Both the position numbers and the translations under genes were made by a program. DNA of 64,000 nucleotides from Lysinibacillus contaminans (GTDB lineage Bacteria; Bacillota; Bacilli; Bacillales_A; Planococcaceae), in the NCBI RefSeq assembly GCF_001278945.1, contig NZ_LGRV01000003.1:496001-560000 (forward strand). The letters run 5' to 3'. Position 1 is the first letter of the stretch. Every line of letters starts with the position of its first letter. Below, piece by piece: positions 35,600 to 44,965 of this stretch. The notes beneath the pieces were generated by a model, which worked only from the letters and a program-made list of their open reading frames with translations, was not told the DNA's origin and made no database searches.

Positions 35600-36675
35600 G
35601 GTTGCACCTGCTTTTTTCGAAGTAAGTAGATGATACTCAAAAATGAAGGCCAAACAATCAAAAAATAAGCAATATAATTAACGGTTGTAAAAAATTTGTC
35701 TTGGAATTCTTGTGGAAAGGGTATTCGCACAATTAGGAAAACAATTGCTGTGAGTACATATATATAATATTTCTTTTCTTTAGAGAACAGGGAAACTATG
35801 CCTTCCTTTGCACTCCATAAATATACTGCAACTGTAGTCAAAATTAGAAATACCCATAATGTCACGCCAATAATATCGAATCTTTCTACAAAAGAAAGCT
35901 CTCCAGATTTCAACAGATTTAATATGGAGAATTCTATATGTTTCAACTGCCATTCTGAAAAATACATAACACTTATGAGGACAGTTATAAAACAAAGACT
36001 TATACTTATCCAAATACCTGTTAACACATGTTTGAACGCTTTTTTTTGATCTACAATATACGGAAAATAAAACATGATTGCTCCATATCCCAGAACAGCT
36101 AGATAGCCTTTTCCCATCGCTTCAAAAAGTTCCTTGCCATTGAAATTAAATAATGGGAATAAATGACTGAAATCTCCTTTTTGAACAGCCCAATACGTAA
36201 AATAAAAAATACCTATCGTTAGAAAAAAGGTTAGCATGCAAAATCTTGCGATGGATTTTATCCCTCCATTTACGATGTAAATAAGAAGTAATAGAAAAAG
36301 TAGAACCGGCTTAGTAATCGTTTGCTCTGGGAGAGCTGTACTTTGAATAAGGTGCATATATTTATTAATAATTCCCGCAATGAAAAGGGTGAACTGAAGA
36401 ATGATCAATACATTGAGAATCTTCCCTAACCCCTTACCCAGTAATATTTCATTGATGCGAAATAAGTTTTCATTAGGATACTTTAAGTTAAGCCAAACCA
36501 TGGGCCACAATGTTAAACTTGCAAACACTCCAAATAAAATAGGGAGAAATGTTTGACTATAGCCCACAGAACTAAGTTCTCGAGGTAGTGTAAGTATTCC
36601 AGAACCAATCATTGCACTTTGCGCCAAAAAAACAACATGATAGCCATTCAAAATTTTCTTCGTGTGTGTACTCAT
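35596..36675 (-). CDS. gerB: GerAB/YndE family germinant receptor B subunit
   Basis: The 359-residue APC-superfamily membrane protein has about ten helices and is thought to bind the germinant. The opening FLAQSAMIGSGILTLPRELS is the conserved helix 1 pattern, and VNGGIKSIARF is further on. The final helix YFLIVWPSFLSIIYLLRKK overlaps the gerC start. It lies 30 bases after gerA. Confidence 0.94.
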   Translation of the reverse strand: MSTHTKKILNGYHVVFLAQSAMIGSGILTLPRELSSVGYSQTFLPILFGVFASLTLWPMVWLNLKYPNENLFRINEILLGKGLGKILNVLIILQFTLFIAGIINKYMHLIQSTALPEQTITKPVLLFLLLLIYIVNGGIKSIARFCMLTFFLTIGIFYFTYWAVQKGDFSHLFPLFNFNGKELFEAMGKGYLAVLGYGAIMFYFPYIVDQKKAFKHVLTGIWISISLCFITVLISVMYFSEWQLKHIEFSILNLLKSGELSFVERFDIIGVTLWVFLILTTVAVYLWSAKEGIVSLFSKEKKYYIYVLTAIVFLIVRIPFPQEFQDKFFTTVNYIAYFLIVWPSFLSIIYLLRKKQVQP

Positions 36676-36705
36676 CTTAAATTACCTCAACTTCCATGAA
36701 GCTTT

Positions 36706-38163
36706 TTACTTTTTCTGCGCTCTTGATATTCCCTTTCGATTTTTTAAATAGGCTGTTGGAAATCGAACAATACTGTCCAATAAATCTGTAGCCTTCCGGG
36801 GAATAAAAGGAGTCATATATGGTGTTCCTAATGAATTTAAACTTAGTAAATGAGCGAATAACCAAGCAAACGCTAGCATTTGTCCGTACATCCCAAAAAA
36901 ACCTGCAGAAAAAATAAAAATATATCGAACAAATCTACTCGTATTACTCATTAAAAAGATGGGTGGAAGGAAAGAAAGTAATGCAGAAATCGCGACTAAG
37001 ACAATTAATATATTACTTACTAGTCCAGCGTCTACCGCTGCAGTACCAATTACAATACCCCCTACGATACCAATTGTTTGTCCGACTTTCGTAGGCATTC
37101 GCGATCCAGCTTCCCTTAAAACTTCAATGATTAACTCAATGAACAATACTTCAATGAGTGGTGGGAGAGGAACGTTACTTCTTGACTCTTGTAGATTCAA
37201 TAAAAGTTCGTAAGGAAGAAGCTCCGGATGAAAAACTAATGCAGAGATATAAGTTGGTGTTATCATGATTGTCAAGAAAAAACCAAAAAAACGAAGCATC
37301 CTTAGAAGGGACGCCATTGTCCAACGGTTATAATAATCTTCAATAGATATGAACATTTCGAAAAATGATGTAGGACCAACGATGGCTGCTTGACTATTAT
37401 CCATAAAAACAACGATTCTTCCATCAAGGAGATACTGACTAATACTATCTGGTCGTACGCTCATGTAATACTGTGGAAAAGGTGATAAAGGGTTATCTTC
37501 AATAGATTGCATTAACATCGAGATATCCGTAAATATCGGGTAATGCACCTTATCTATTCGCTGTTTTAACGTATCTAAATTTTCTTTGTTTACGAGATCC
37601 TCAATATACAATATGGAAATTCTAAAATTGGATTCTGTTCCTAATATACGGTCTTCATTTTTCAGCATAGGGTTTCGTATACGTCTTCTCACTAAAGAAA
37701 TATTGGTGTCTAATGATTCTGTAAATGCATCTTGTGGTCCAATGACAGTTGATTCTGTTGCAGTATCCGTTATTGTACGTGTAGGCGCACTATAAGTGTT
37801 CAACGAAAGTAATTGATGTGTTTGATGAAAGTACAGTAGCGTATGTCCACCACCGATTTTTTCTATAATACCTTTAAATTCTTTTAAATCGACGGGTGTA
37901 GCTAATTGATGAATTTGATGGATATGATTACATAAAGGAACTAGTACTACCTCTTGTAATGTTCTCTTCTCAACGAGAGAATTGGAATGAATAATCGTAA
38001 CCATACCTTCTTTTGTGGGAATATCTTTGAAAACGGCATCTTGAATATGGTTTGTAATTTCCCTTAAAGCTTTAACCGTCTCCTCAGCTAAAACACTCTC
38101 CACCGTAGGAGCCTTTTTATACTGCATATTAACTTTCGTGGTACGTACCAACTTATATTTCAA
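36706..38163 (-). CDS. gerA: GerA family spore germination protein (A subunit)
   Basis: The 485-residue A subunit has a soluble N-terminal domain (two subdomains, about residues 40-270, including GGHTLLYFHQTHQ and EDPLVNKENL-like stretches) and a C-terminal membrane domain with PPLIEVLFIELIIEVLREAG and KVGQTIGIVGGIVIG, the hallmark of GerAA proteins. The germinant cannot be told from sequence. The start is TTG at 38163 with AAAGGCG upstream; an internal ATG (residue 13) is an alternative. Confidence 0.94.
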   Translation of the reverse strand: MKYKLVRTTKVNMQYKKAPTVESVLAEETVKALREITNHIQDAVFKDIPTKEGMVTIIHSNSLVEKRTLQEVVLVPLCNHIHQIHQLATPVDLKEFKGIIEKIGGGHTLLYFHQTHQLLSLNTYSAPTRTITDTATESTVIGPQDAFTESLDTNISLVRRRIRNPMLKNEDRILGTESNFRISILYIEDLVNKENLDTLKQRIDKVHYPIFTDISMLMQSIEDNPLSPFPQYYMSVRPDSISQYLLDGRIVVFMDNSQAAIVGPTSFFEMFISIEDYYNRWTMASLLRMLRFFGFFLTIMITPTYISALVFHPELLPYELLLNLQESRSNVPLPPLIEVLFIELIIEVLREAGSRMPTKVGQTIGIVGGIVIGTAAVDAGLVSNILIVLVAISALLSFLPPIFLMSNTSRFVRYIFIFSAGFFGMYGQMLAFAWLFAHLLSLNSLGTPYMTPFIPRKATDLLDSIVRFPTAYLKNRKGISRAQKK

Positions 38164-38196
38164 AGTACCACACGCCTTTCTCTAAATAGATAAAAT

Positions 38197-38225
38197 TAGA
38201 TTGTCCATTTTTTGAAAAATTATGT
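38197..38225 (-). promoter_or_regulatory. possible sigma-G promoter of the ger operon
   Basis: On the minus strand ACATA (38221-38225), 17 bases and CAATCTA (38197-38203) give a partial sigma-G match about 30 bases ahead of gerA. Tentative. Confidence 0.3.
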
Positions 38226-38229
38226 ATTA

Positions 38230-39370
38230 AAATTTCGACTCTACACCAAATTCTGTCCTTGTAAAACATTTGCCGGAGTTCTGAGTAGGGGAAAATCGTG
38301 AGGTTGCATTCGATTTTCACGAGCGAATATTAAACAACCAATTTTTTTAGAATATTTTTCAAACGTTAAAAAGCTCATTTGCCAAAATTGATATACGACT
38401 TAAATATAAATATGTGCCAAACCTGACTAAAGACCTGAAATGGCGCTTATTTAAAAATATATCGTATATCAAAATCGCGAGTTTGTATAAATTCGAAGTA
38501 TTTTAAGTCATCAGTAAAACTTTCTATGTTAAAACGAAAATGACCTCGAAATATTTTGATGAAAAAATGTGATTTGAGGAAAGTTCAACAAAGAACGTTT
38601 GCTGATTTATATTCGGCATTACAATTTTTTAGCTGCTCGAATTCTTAAAAAAAGCTGATGCGATTCTTCGTATAGAAACATAGTTATATGGGCATTTATA
38701 CGTGTTTCTGAAAAATATTCACTCTTTTTTCGAAGCGTTTCTTCATTGATATATAGATTAATGTTCCTTGCCAATTACTTAAAATATGTGTAAGGGAAGG
38801 CGGCGTTTTTCAAAAAAGCACCTGTCACTTATCATGTCGTTAAAATAACATGATAAGTGACAGATGCTATTAAGATGATTCATTCGGAAGAAAAAGGTAT
38901 TCAATGTTGCGTTTTTTAGAGCGAATTAAGCATTTTTATAGCCTGTTTCATTAGAATGAGTATAAGTCTATTGTCCTGTTTGTTTTATTTTACAGCATGA
39001 TCATCGGAGCGAATATGGCTCCATTTTGCTTTGTTTTTATACTTTTTTAGCTGTTTTTCGGTTGTTTTGTTAGTGTAGATACAATATTATTTGTCGGATA
39101 CTTGTGAATGAAGATATTTTAGCAAAATGCATAAGATGCTCCATGACTGTTACTTTTTTAAAAGTTAAGGACAAGTTTTAGTAATGACCCAAAATTCCTA
39201 ATAATATATGCAGCAATTATTGGTGAGTGAAAATACTGAACACAAAAAAACTAACCAGTAGATTTTTTGTGTCTACTGGATAGGTGATTATTGAATAGAA
39301 TTAGTTATTATTTTTTCAACATATTATATATTATTCAAATTTAATTTTACCAGTTTTATTGAAGTAAGAA
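38230..39370. other. long AT-rich non-coding tract with inverted repeats
   Basis: No gene was found in 1.1 kb. Notable structures are TTGATATACGA with TCGTATATCAA (about 38381-38471) closing a ~90-base hairpin with an inner TGTGCCA/TGGCGC pair, a perfect 16-bp inverted repeat at 38822-38863, and CCAGTAGA/TCTACTGG near 39254-39278. Confidence 0.5.
38822..38863. repeat. perfect 16-bp inverted repeat
   Basis: CTGTCACTTATCATGT (38822-38837) and its exact complement (38848-38863) flank a 10-base loop. There is no adjacent gene. Confidence 0.7.
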
Positions 39371-39430
39371 AAAGATCACCTCAAACTGTTGATTTATCCG
39401 AATAAGGATGTCTAATTGTGGGTGGTCTTT
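39371..39430. promoter_or_regulatory. leader hairpin upstream of a GNAT gene
   Basis: AAAGATCACC (39371-39380) pairs with GGTGGTCTTT (39421-39430). The loop holds a smaller ATCC/GGAT stem. On the minus strand it is followed by T residues, so it could be a terminator for a lost minus-strand gene. Confidence 0.45.
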
Positions 39431-39520
39431 GCTATTATTTATTAGTAATTTTTGTGCACCTGATTGAATTTAAATTCTTTTTATTGTATATTTATTCAAA
39501 AGATATTGAGGAGGTTGATC

Positions 39521-39931
39521 ATGATGTACAAACTATGTGACAAAAATCCTTCATTTGAAGATTATCAAGTATTACACAAAGCGACTGGTTGGAATGCGAA
39601 AGGATTATATACGTATGACCAACTGTATCAAGCAATTTGTAATAGTTGGTTTAGCATGTCAATCTATGATGGTACGGCATTAATTGGGTATGGTCGTATT
39701 ATTTCGGATGGTATTTACCAAACATTTATTTGTGACGTCATGGTTCATCCAACTTACCAACGACAAGGGATTGGTACAACAGTGATGGAAGCTTTATTAG
39801 CACATTGTAAACGTGAGGATATAAAATGGATTCAATTATCTTGTGCAAAAGGGAAGCAACTATTTTATCATAAGCTTGGATTTGTTGAACGAGATATTGA
39901 TGCACCTGGAATGATGTTGTTTTATGAGTAA
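39521..39931 (+). CDS. GNAT family N-acetyltransferase
   Basis: The 136-residue acetyltransferase has motif A in DVMVHPTYQRQGIGTTVMEA and motif B in LSCAKGKQLFYHKLGF. The acceptor is unknown. The ATG at 39521 follows GAGGAGG; an ATG one codon later is equally possible. The longer frame from 39464 has no ribosome site. Confidence 0.88.
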   Translation: MMYKLCDKNPSFEDYQVLHKATGWNAKGLYTYDQLYQAICNSWFSMSIYDGTALIGYGRIISDGIYQTFICDVMVHPTYQRQGIGTTVMEALLAHCKREDIKWIQLSCAKGKQLFYHKLGFVERDIDAPGMMLFYE

Positions 39932-39946
39932 CGAATCAAATAGTTG

Positions 39947-39989
39947 AATCCACTTAAACCCGCCCTCCAAAAAAGAGTGGATTTTTTTA
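39947..39989 (+). terminator. terminator after the GNAT gene
   Basis: AATCCACT (39947-39954) pairs with AGTGGATT (39976-39983), followed by a T run. Confidence 0.8.
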
Positions 39990-40057
39990 TTCCCCCTCTT
40001 TCTTTTATTTCTTTGTATATTGTAAAAAACCAATTTACTTGGATGATGAAACTTGGA

Positions 40058-40200
40058 GTTTGGTGACGGTATTCCGGCTCTAATAATAAAGGCAACACAT
40101 CAAGAGATAAAGGTGCGCGGACGGATGTTAAAATGTGGTCAGTATGTAAGTGCGTATAGCAAGGTTATTGAGGATTTAGCGTACAAGGAACGCTGTTTAT
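40058..40200 (+). pseudogene. possible gene remnant
   Basis: A 47-codon stretch reads EFGDGIPALIIKATHQEIKV then RGRMLKCGQYVSAY and ends at TAG. It has coding-like composition and higher GC than its surroundings but no start codon or ribosome site; in-frame TGA codons lie just upstream. The family is not recognised. Confidence 0.3.
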
Positions 40201-40300
40201 AGTCATTAACTACGATTGTATACCAAGTGATTGATACATCTACGTCAAACGAAGGCGACAGATGAATGTTTTTATATAAAATCACTAATTATCAACAATT

Positions 40301-40504
40301 TCATTTATCTTTCTTTCCCCAATCGTAAGGTATTTCCGCCCAATTAATAAATAGTAATACTAAGTACAGCACTACAAAACTAAGTAACATAAGAGACAAA
40401 TTTTCGCCCCATTTAATATCACTACTTGAAAAAAATTGATCACCCGTTACAAGAATAAAATAAATCACAGGAAAAAAAAGATAATGTACTTGATCCTTTT
40501 TCAA
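40301..40504 (-). CDS. small two-helix membrane protein
   Basis: The 67-residue frame has two hydrophobic segments (VHYLFFPVIYFILVTG and LSLMLLSFVVLYLVLLFINW) and a charged tail (DWGKKDK). It starts at TTG behind GGGGATGAGG. I do not recognise the family. A competing plus-strand frame (40436-40708) overlaps its start region but lacks a ribosome site. Confidence 0.5.
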   Translation of the reverse strand: MKKDQVHYLFFPVIYFILVTGDQFFSSSDIKWGENLSLMLLSFVVLYLVLLFINWAEIPYDWGKKDK

Positions 40505-40845
40505 ATCCTCATCCCCTTTGCTTACACTTTCATTTTTTCAAATCCAATGTTTGGTCGGAAAATAAAATGCCGATTTACTCCATTTTTTCTTTTAGTTATT
40601 TTTTATATTATAACAAGGAACAATAAACTTTGTGGAAACAGTACAAAAGAAGAAGTTGAAAATATTGAAGATGAGGAAAAGAAATATAAGAAATTTCAGT
40701 TAGTTTAGCGACTAAATGTGGTTATTATTTTCAATCAAATATTTAAATAATAACCAATATTTATCAATTACTTATTTTGAGGATGATAAAAATGAGTTAT
40801 GCTAGTAATAGAAAAGGTGCAGGTAAGTGGAGGGGTTGATTCTTT

Positions 40846-41613
40846 ATGAAAGCAGCTATGCTTGCGATGAATGCCGTTGCAGAATCGAAAGTGCAAATGA
40901 TGAAGCAAAGACCAGGTAATTATTTTTTACAAACCATTTTGGGTGGCCTCTATATTGGCTTTGGTGTATTACTCATTGTGACGATAGGAGGTCTATTTGA
41001 TCCCACAGGTGTGCCAAGCATGAAAATTGTGCAGGGGCTCGCGTTTGGTGTGGCGCTAAGTATGGTAATGATGGGCGGGGCAAATTTATTTACGGGTGAT
41101 AATTTAGTGCTCACTGTAAGTACGCTTTCGAAAAAAACGTCACCAGTAGAAATGCTAAGTATTTGGACGTTTAGCTATATTGGAAACTTTTTCGGTTCAC
41201 TGTTCGCTGCGGTGTTATTTTTTTATGCAGGGCTTGCAGTTGGCGATATGGCTGCCTATATTGAAAAGCTAGCCACTGTAAAGATGAATGCTGGATTCGT
41301 GGCACTGCTATGCCGAGGGATTTTATGTAATCTCCTCGTCTGTTTGGCCGTATGGTGCAACTATAAATTGAAAACGGAAATAGCTAAAATTGCTATGATT
41401 TTTTGCTGTATTTTCCCGTTCATAACATCAGGATTTGAGCATAGTGTTGCGAATATGACGTTATTTAGCCTTGCACTAATGATTCCACACGGGGAGTTAG
41501 TGTCGTTTAGTGGTATGGTAGCGAATTTAGTGCCAGTGACGCTAGGCAATATTATTGGTGGCGCTGTGATTGGATTTATGTATTGGATGAATGTAAAGGA
41601 ATCCAATACATAA
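40846..41613 (+). CDS. formate/nitrite transporter family protein
   Basis: The 255-residue FNT channel has six predicted helices. LGGLYIGFGVLLIVTIGG, NLFTGDNLVL and SGFEHSVANMTLFSLALM are the family's conserved loops, with the central histidine in FEHSVANM. It could carry formate, nitrite or hydrosulfide; the sequence alone does not decide. GGAGGGGTTG precedes the ATG. It stands alone, without nitrite reductase or pyruvate-formate lyase genes. Confidence 0.9.
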   Translation: MKAAMLAMNAVAESKVQMMKQRPGNYFLQTILGGLYIGFGVLLIVTIGGLFDPTGVPSMKIVQGLAFGVALSMVMMGGANLFTGDNLVLTVSTLSKKTSPVEMLSIWTFSYIGNFFGSLFAAVLFFYAGLAVGDMAAYIEKLATVKMNAGFVALLCRGILCNLLVCLAVWCNYKLKTEIAKIAMIFCCIFPFITSGFEHSVANMTLFSLALMIPHGELVSFSGMVANLVPVTLGNIIGGAVIGFMYWMNVKESNT

Positions 41614-41911
41614 ATGACTACATCAATGTCGCCTGTAGTAGATACAGAAGTATAAGATAAGCATGACGAGATAAATTTTTTAGTGTCTGATTTGGAAGTT
41701 GAAAAAGGATAAATGGAAAATGATATTTTTTCAAGAGACGCCAATTCCTTAATAGTTTGATGTCAATCAACATATAATTGGCTCATTCCGTAAAGTTTGT
41801 TGTTGTTTATTGAAAATTAGTATCTAGTATCTAATCTGATTAAATTTAACAGAATGAATCTTTAAAAGGATTTGCATTGTCTAAATACAATAGGATTGGA
41901 GGTTATGATGT

Positions 41912-42328
41912 ATGAAAAAAATTATGTTACTCGTTTTAACATTGTCTTTAATATCTGTATTTCTCATGGGTTGCCAATCAAATGATAATAACGGATTTGC
42001 AGATGAAGATTTATCAAAGGTAAGTATCTCAAAATCTAGTGGTTTCGGTAAAGTGAATTCGGATTTTTATATAGTATATGAAGATAAAGAAACTCTTGAT
42101 ATATTCAAGAATGCCATCACAAACGCTGTAAAGTTAGAAGGTATAGCGGATATGGAAGAACCTCAATTTGATTTAAAAGTCATTTATACTGACAGAAATA
42201 AGCAAGGTTATCATTTATGGGTAGGGGAAAAAGGACAAAAAAGCACCTTAATGAATGTTGATGATACACACATTAGGTATTCCATCTCAGAAGAAATTAC
42301 TAATCAGTTAATTGATTTAGTTAAATAA
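41912..42328 (+). CDS. lipoprotein with a YhfM-like domain
   Basis: The 138-residue protein has a type II signal peptide ending LMGC (Cys21), then a short polar linker and a globular domain. The domain ends YHLWVGEKGQKSTLMNVDDT and SISEEITNQLIDLV, which resembles YhfM-like domains of bacilli. Function is unknown. GGAGG lies ahead of the ATG. The 300 bases upstream hold nothing recognisable. Confidence 0.85.
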   Translation: MKKIMLLVLTLSLISVFLMGCQSNDNNGFADEDLSKVSISKSSGFGKVNSDFYIVYEDKETLDIFKNAITNAVKLEGIADMEEPQFDLKVIYTDRNKQGYHLWVGEKGQKSTLMNVDDTHIRYSISEEITNQLIDLVK

Positions 42329-42461
42329 TTCTCTGGAAATAATTCTAGTTTCATTGCTTCAAATAATGCTAATTGCTCCGTATTTGAAAGTTAGCTGAAA
42401 TCTTTAATGGATAGAAGCAATAAATTTTCTATGTATATTATAGGTAAAGAGGTGGGGATAT

Positions 42462-43496
42462 TTGGAAAATATTAATCGGTTGAAACAAGCAATTAAAGGG
42501 TTGAGTGCAGAAGACGCAAAGTCGATGCTTTTCCTATTGTTAAGTAATAGCGAGTTGAGTGAGGAAAAGATGAGGGCAATGCAACAGTCTATCATTAAGA
42601 TAGGAGAGGAAGAGCAAGTGACGAAAAATGCACAAACGGTACATATTGTCTTTGGTGATTCACCAGGTGGGAGCTTAAGCATAGCAATGCGAGATACGGA
42701 CTATGAACTGACAGAGGAGATCATTGTGTTGCCAGATATTTTATCGGTTGGTCCAGTGAAGGATTTACATATAGAAGTCGGTATTGAGGATCGTTTCAGA
42801 TGGTTCCAGGAGCGTTACATTCTTGAGGATGATGGGCTTGAACATTATATGCACGGCATGCTAAAAGCTGTAGAAAAAGTGATGAACATTTCATCTAATC
42901 AGGATATTGTCATTTGGACTTGCCAGAATGCACATGAGCAAACCGGCTTGCGTCTTGTTTTAGCGTGGTTAAAGGATAAGCTGAATACGGTATTCGTTCT
43001 GGATACGTTTACGGCTTTCCATGAAATCTATACGTATCCACAGTTAGTGGAGGAGTGCTATCCGAAAACATCTGGAGAAGTAACTTCAGAAAATTTACGT
43101 CTTTTTTATGAGCAATATGAATTGCGCCCTTTGCAAAAGGCAAAACGTCAGGCACTTTGCAAAGAAGGCTTGCTGATGCTTGCGAACGAGAAAAATATTA
43201 TTCGGACATGGGAACATCAAGAACTTTGGTACAATCTCGATGAGAGCCGCGATGATAGTTTCATTATAGAATGTGCACAGCGCATGTATTTGGAAGATGG
43301 TAAGGTTGAGTATAGGAAGTCGGCCCGTTTAATTGGGGAAGTGCTTGGGCATATGGAGCAATTTGTAGGGGGAAAATGGATAGAATACCGCCTTCGTAGT
43401 TTAATAGAGCAAGGTGTTTTTTCTTACAAAGGAAATTTAAAGGCTATGCGCTATTACGAAGTGAAATTGAATGATGAGTACTTGACGAATCATTAA
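42462..43496 (+). CDS. DUF1835 domain-containing protein
   Basis: The 344-residue cytoplasmic protein has an N-terminal helical segment (about 1-55), a DUF1835 domain starting HIVFGDSPGGSLSIAM and containing ILSVGPVKDL and VIWTCQNAHEQTGLRLVL, and a C-terminal DUF3658-type region (FSYKGNLKAMRYYEVKL). The family is widespread in Bacillota without known function. The start is TTG behind AGGTGGGG. It has no close neighbours on the same strand. Confidence 0.87.
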   Translation: MENINRLKQAIKGLSAEDAKSMLFLLLSNSELSEEKMRAMQQSIIKIGEEEQVTKNAQTVHIVFGDSPGGSLSIAMRDTDYELTEEIIVLPDILSVGPVKDLHIEVGIEDRFRWFQERYILEDDGLEHYMHGMLKAVEKVMNISSNQDIVIWTCQNAHEQTGLRLVLAWLKDKLNTVFVLDTFTAFHEIYTYPQLVEECYPKTSGEVTSENLRLFYEQYELRPLQKAKRQALCKEGLLMLANEKNIIRTWEHQELWYNLDESRDDSFIIECAQRMYLEDGKVEYRKSARLIGEVLGHMEQFVGGKWIEYRLRSLIEQGVFSYKGNLKAMRYYEVKLNDEYLTNH

Positions 43497-44090
43497 TTTT
43501 GGATGTTTTGACTTCCTAAAAAATCGTAGGGAGAATGAATACTAGAGTTGCTAAGAAACTTATGTAAGTTGGCAATATAGAACAATGAACTAATAAATTT
43601 GTAAACAGTGAAATAGATAAGTATATATTTTTTGAGAAAGGAAGAACGCAAAAGTAAGCGTATTAAAGCACGATATAGTAGACACAAGGGCAGATGTATT
43701 TATACTTAAACAAGTAAGATAATTTAATAAAATGAGCATCATTTACATTACCACACCCCTTGAGGCTGTGGTTTTTTTGTTCAAACTTATTAGATGCTCA
43801 CAAAAGCAGAAAAAGTTAGCATACGGTAATCGGATTCGATGACACACAAGCTGCGCCTTTTAGTTTATAGTTGCACCTCTTTTGTGGTAATCGGCTAAAC
43901 CATTGTGATATTTTTCTTTGCGGTAACGGGCTTTAAAAAGCAAATGAAGAGCTAAATGGGCGTTCATGTGCCTAAATATAAAATTATGAAGGAAAAGTAA
44001 TAAAATAAGCTCCATTTTTTCTTTTAGGACAATCCCCTTCAAGTAGTAAAATGGGCGATTATGATACAATAGAAACGATAAAATAATCTT
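43497..44090. other. intergenic region upstream of the YqeY gene
   Basis: There is no supported gene. A hairpin lies at 43750-43779. A 35-codon minus-strand frame at 43860-43967 has no good ribosome site. Confidence 0.4.
43750..43779 (+). terminator. terminator-like hairpin
   Basis: ACCACA (43750-43755) pairs with TGTGGT (43767-43772) with inner CCT/AGG, followed by TTTTTT. It lies about 250 bases after the DUF1835 stop. Confidence 0.6.
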
Positions 44091-44105
44091 GAAGGAGCTA
44101 CCCAT

Positions 44106-44531
44106 ATGTTAAAAACTGAAGTATTCGAACAACTAAAAAAGGCAATGAAAGAAAAAGATGTACTAGCAAAAGGCGTATTAACACTTGTGAAATCAGCGTT
44201 AGATTCTGCTGAGAAGGAAAAGGGCGAGGCGTTGTCACATGATGAAGAGCTTGCTATTATCAACCGTGAAGTAAAACAAACCAACCAAGCATTAGAAGGC
44301 GCTCAATCAGCTGGCCGTGCAGACTTAATTGAAAAAGAGGAAGCGAAGTTAGTGCTTTTAAAATCATTCCTTCCGAAGCAGTTGTCAGAAGATGAAATTG
44401 TAGAAAAGTTAACTGCAGCAGGTGTTACAAAGGGCATGAGTATGGGCGATGCCATGAAAATTGCCAAACCATTATTAAATGGTCAAGCAGAAGGCGCTGT
44501 TATTTCAAAAGTTGTGAAAAGCTTAATTTAA
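44106..44531 (+). CDS. yqeY: GatB/YqeY domain protein
   Basis: The 141-residue protein is of the YqeY family, related to the tRNA-binding tail of GatB. The opening LKTEVFEQLKKAMKEKD and SFLPKQLSEDEI are diagnostic, and AKPLLNGQAEGAVISKVVK closes it. In B. subtilis yqeY lies beside rpsU after mtaB, so this is either relocated or a second copy. GAAGGAGC precedes the ATG and a strong terminator follows. Confidence 0.92.
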   Translation: MLKTEVFEQLKKAMKEKDVLAKGVLTLVKSALDSAEKEKGEALSHDEELAIINREVKQTNQALEGAQSAGRADLIEKEEAKLVLLKSFLPKQLSEDEIVEKLTAAGVTKGMSMGDAMKIAKPLLNGQAEGAVISKVVKSLI

Positions 44532-44539
44532 AATGGGGA

Positions 44540-44569
44540 AAAAAGATGGCTTTGCAAAGCCATCTTTTT
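44540..44569 (+). terminator. terminator after yqeY
   Basis: AAAAGATGGCTTTG pairs with CAAAGCCATCTTTT. Confidence 0.92.
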
Positions 44570-44694
44570 CATATTACTGATGAGATTTATGTTAAAAGAT
44601 GTAGGGAAACGAGGAATCCCTATTAAATTGGTGGTAGTATATACAAGAGCAACTAAAAGTAATTTAGAAATTATAGGTAGATAAAGAGGAAGAA

Positions 44695-44847
44695 ATGAGA
44701 AAGAAAAAACTAAAAGAACTCGCAAAAAATTTTATAAAAGACATAGTGGATGAGGTTTCTGGTACGATCGTATTCGAAATCATTTGGAATATCCTTATGT
44801 TTATCCCGAAAATAATGATTCGTTTTGTAAAGTTTATTTTGGATTAA
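44695..44847 (+). CDS. 50-residue small basic membrane protein
   Basis: It begins MRKKKLKELAKNFIKDIVDE and continues into a hydrophobic stretch (TIVFEIIWNILMFIPKIMI) that ends RFVKFILD. AGAGGA is just ahead of the ATG. I do not recognise the family. The basic N-terminus and one helix would place it at the cytoplasmic membrane. It lies between a terminator and the tetR promoter, so it needs its own promoter. Confidence 0.55.
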   Translation: MRKKKLKELAKNFIKDIVDEVSGTIVFEIIWNILMFIPKIMIRFVKFILD

Positions 44848-44901
44848 ATTCTTTCAAGTTGTAATTGCGCATTAATAATCGTAAGGCTTTACCTCCCTTT
44901 G

Positions 44902-44930
44902 TTGTCAAAATAATTAGAATATACTATACT
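44902..44930 (+). promoter_or_regulatory. promoter of the tetR-family gene
   Basis: TTGTCA (44902-44907), 17 bases and TATACT (44925-44930) form a good sigma-A promoter directly abutting the operator at 44932. Confidence 0.75.
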
Positions 44931-44931
44931 G

Positions 44932-44953
44932 TTAATTAACCACCGGTCAGTAT
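44932..44953. promoter_or_regulatory. TetR-family operator, site 1
   Basis: TTAATTAACCACCGGTCA (44932-44949) begins two bases after the -10 box. Its reverse complement matches site 2 at 45591-45608 in 17 of 18 bases. Repressor binding here would give autoregulation. Confidence 0.75.
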
Positions 44954-44965
44954 AAGGAGGGAATT

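Noticed and set aside
40436..40708. 90-residue plus-strand frame
   Set aside because: No ribosome site, Lys/Asn-rich AT composition, and it overlaps the better-supported minus-strand small membrane protein.
43860..43967. 35-codon minus-strand frame (HLALHLLFKARYRKEK...)
   Set aside because: Protein-like in part, but without a ribosome site or recognised family.
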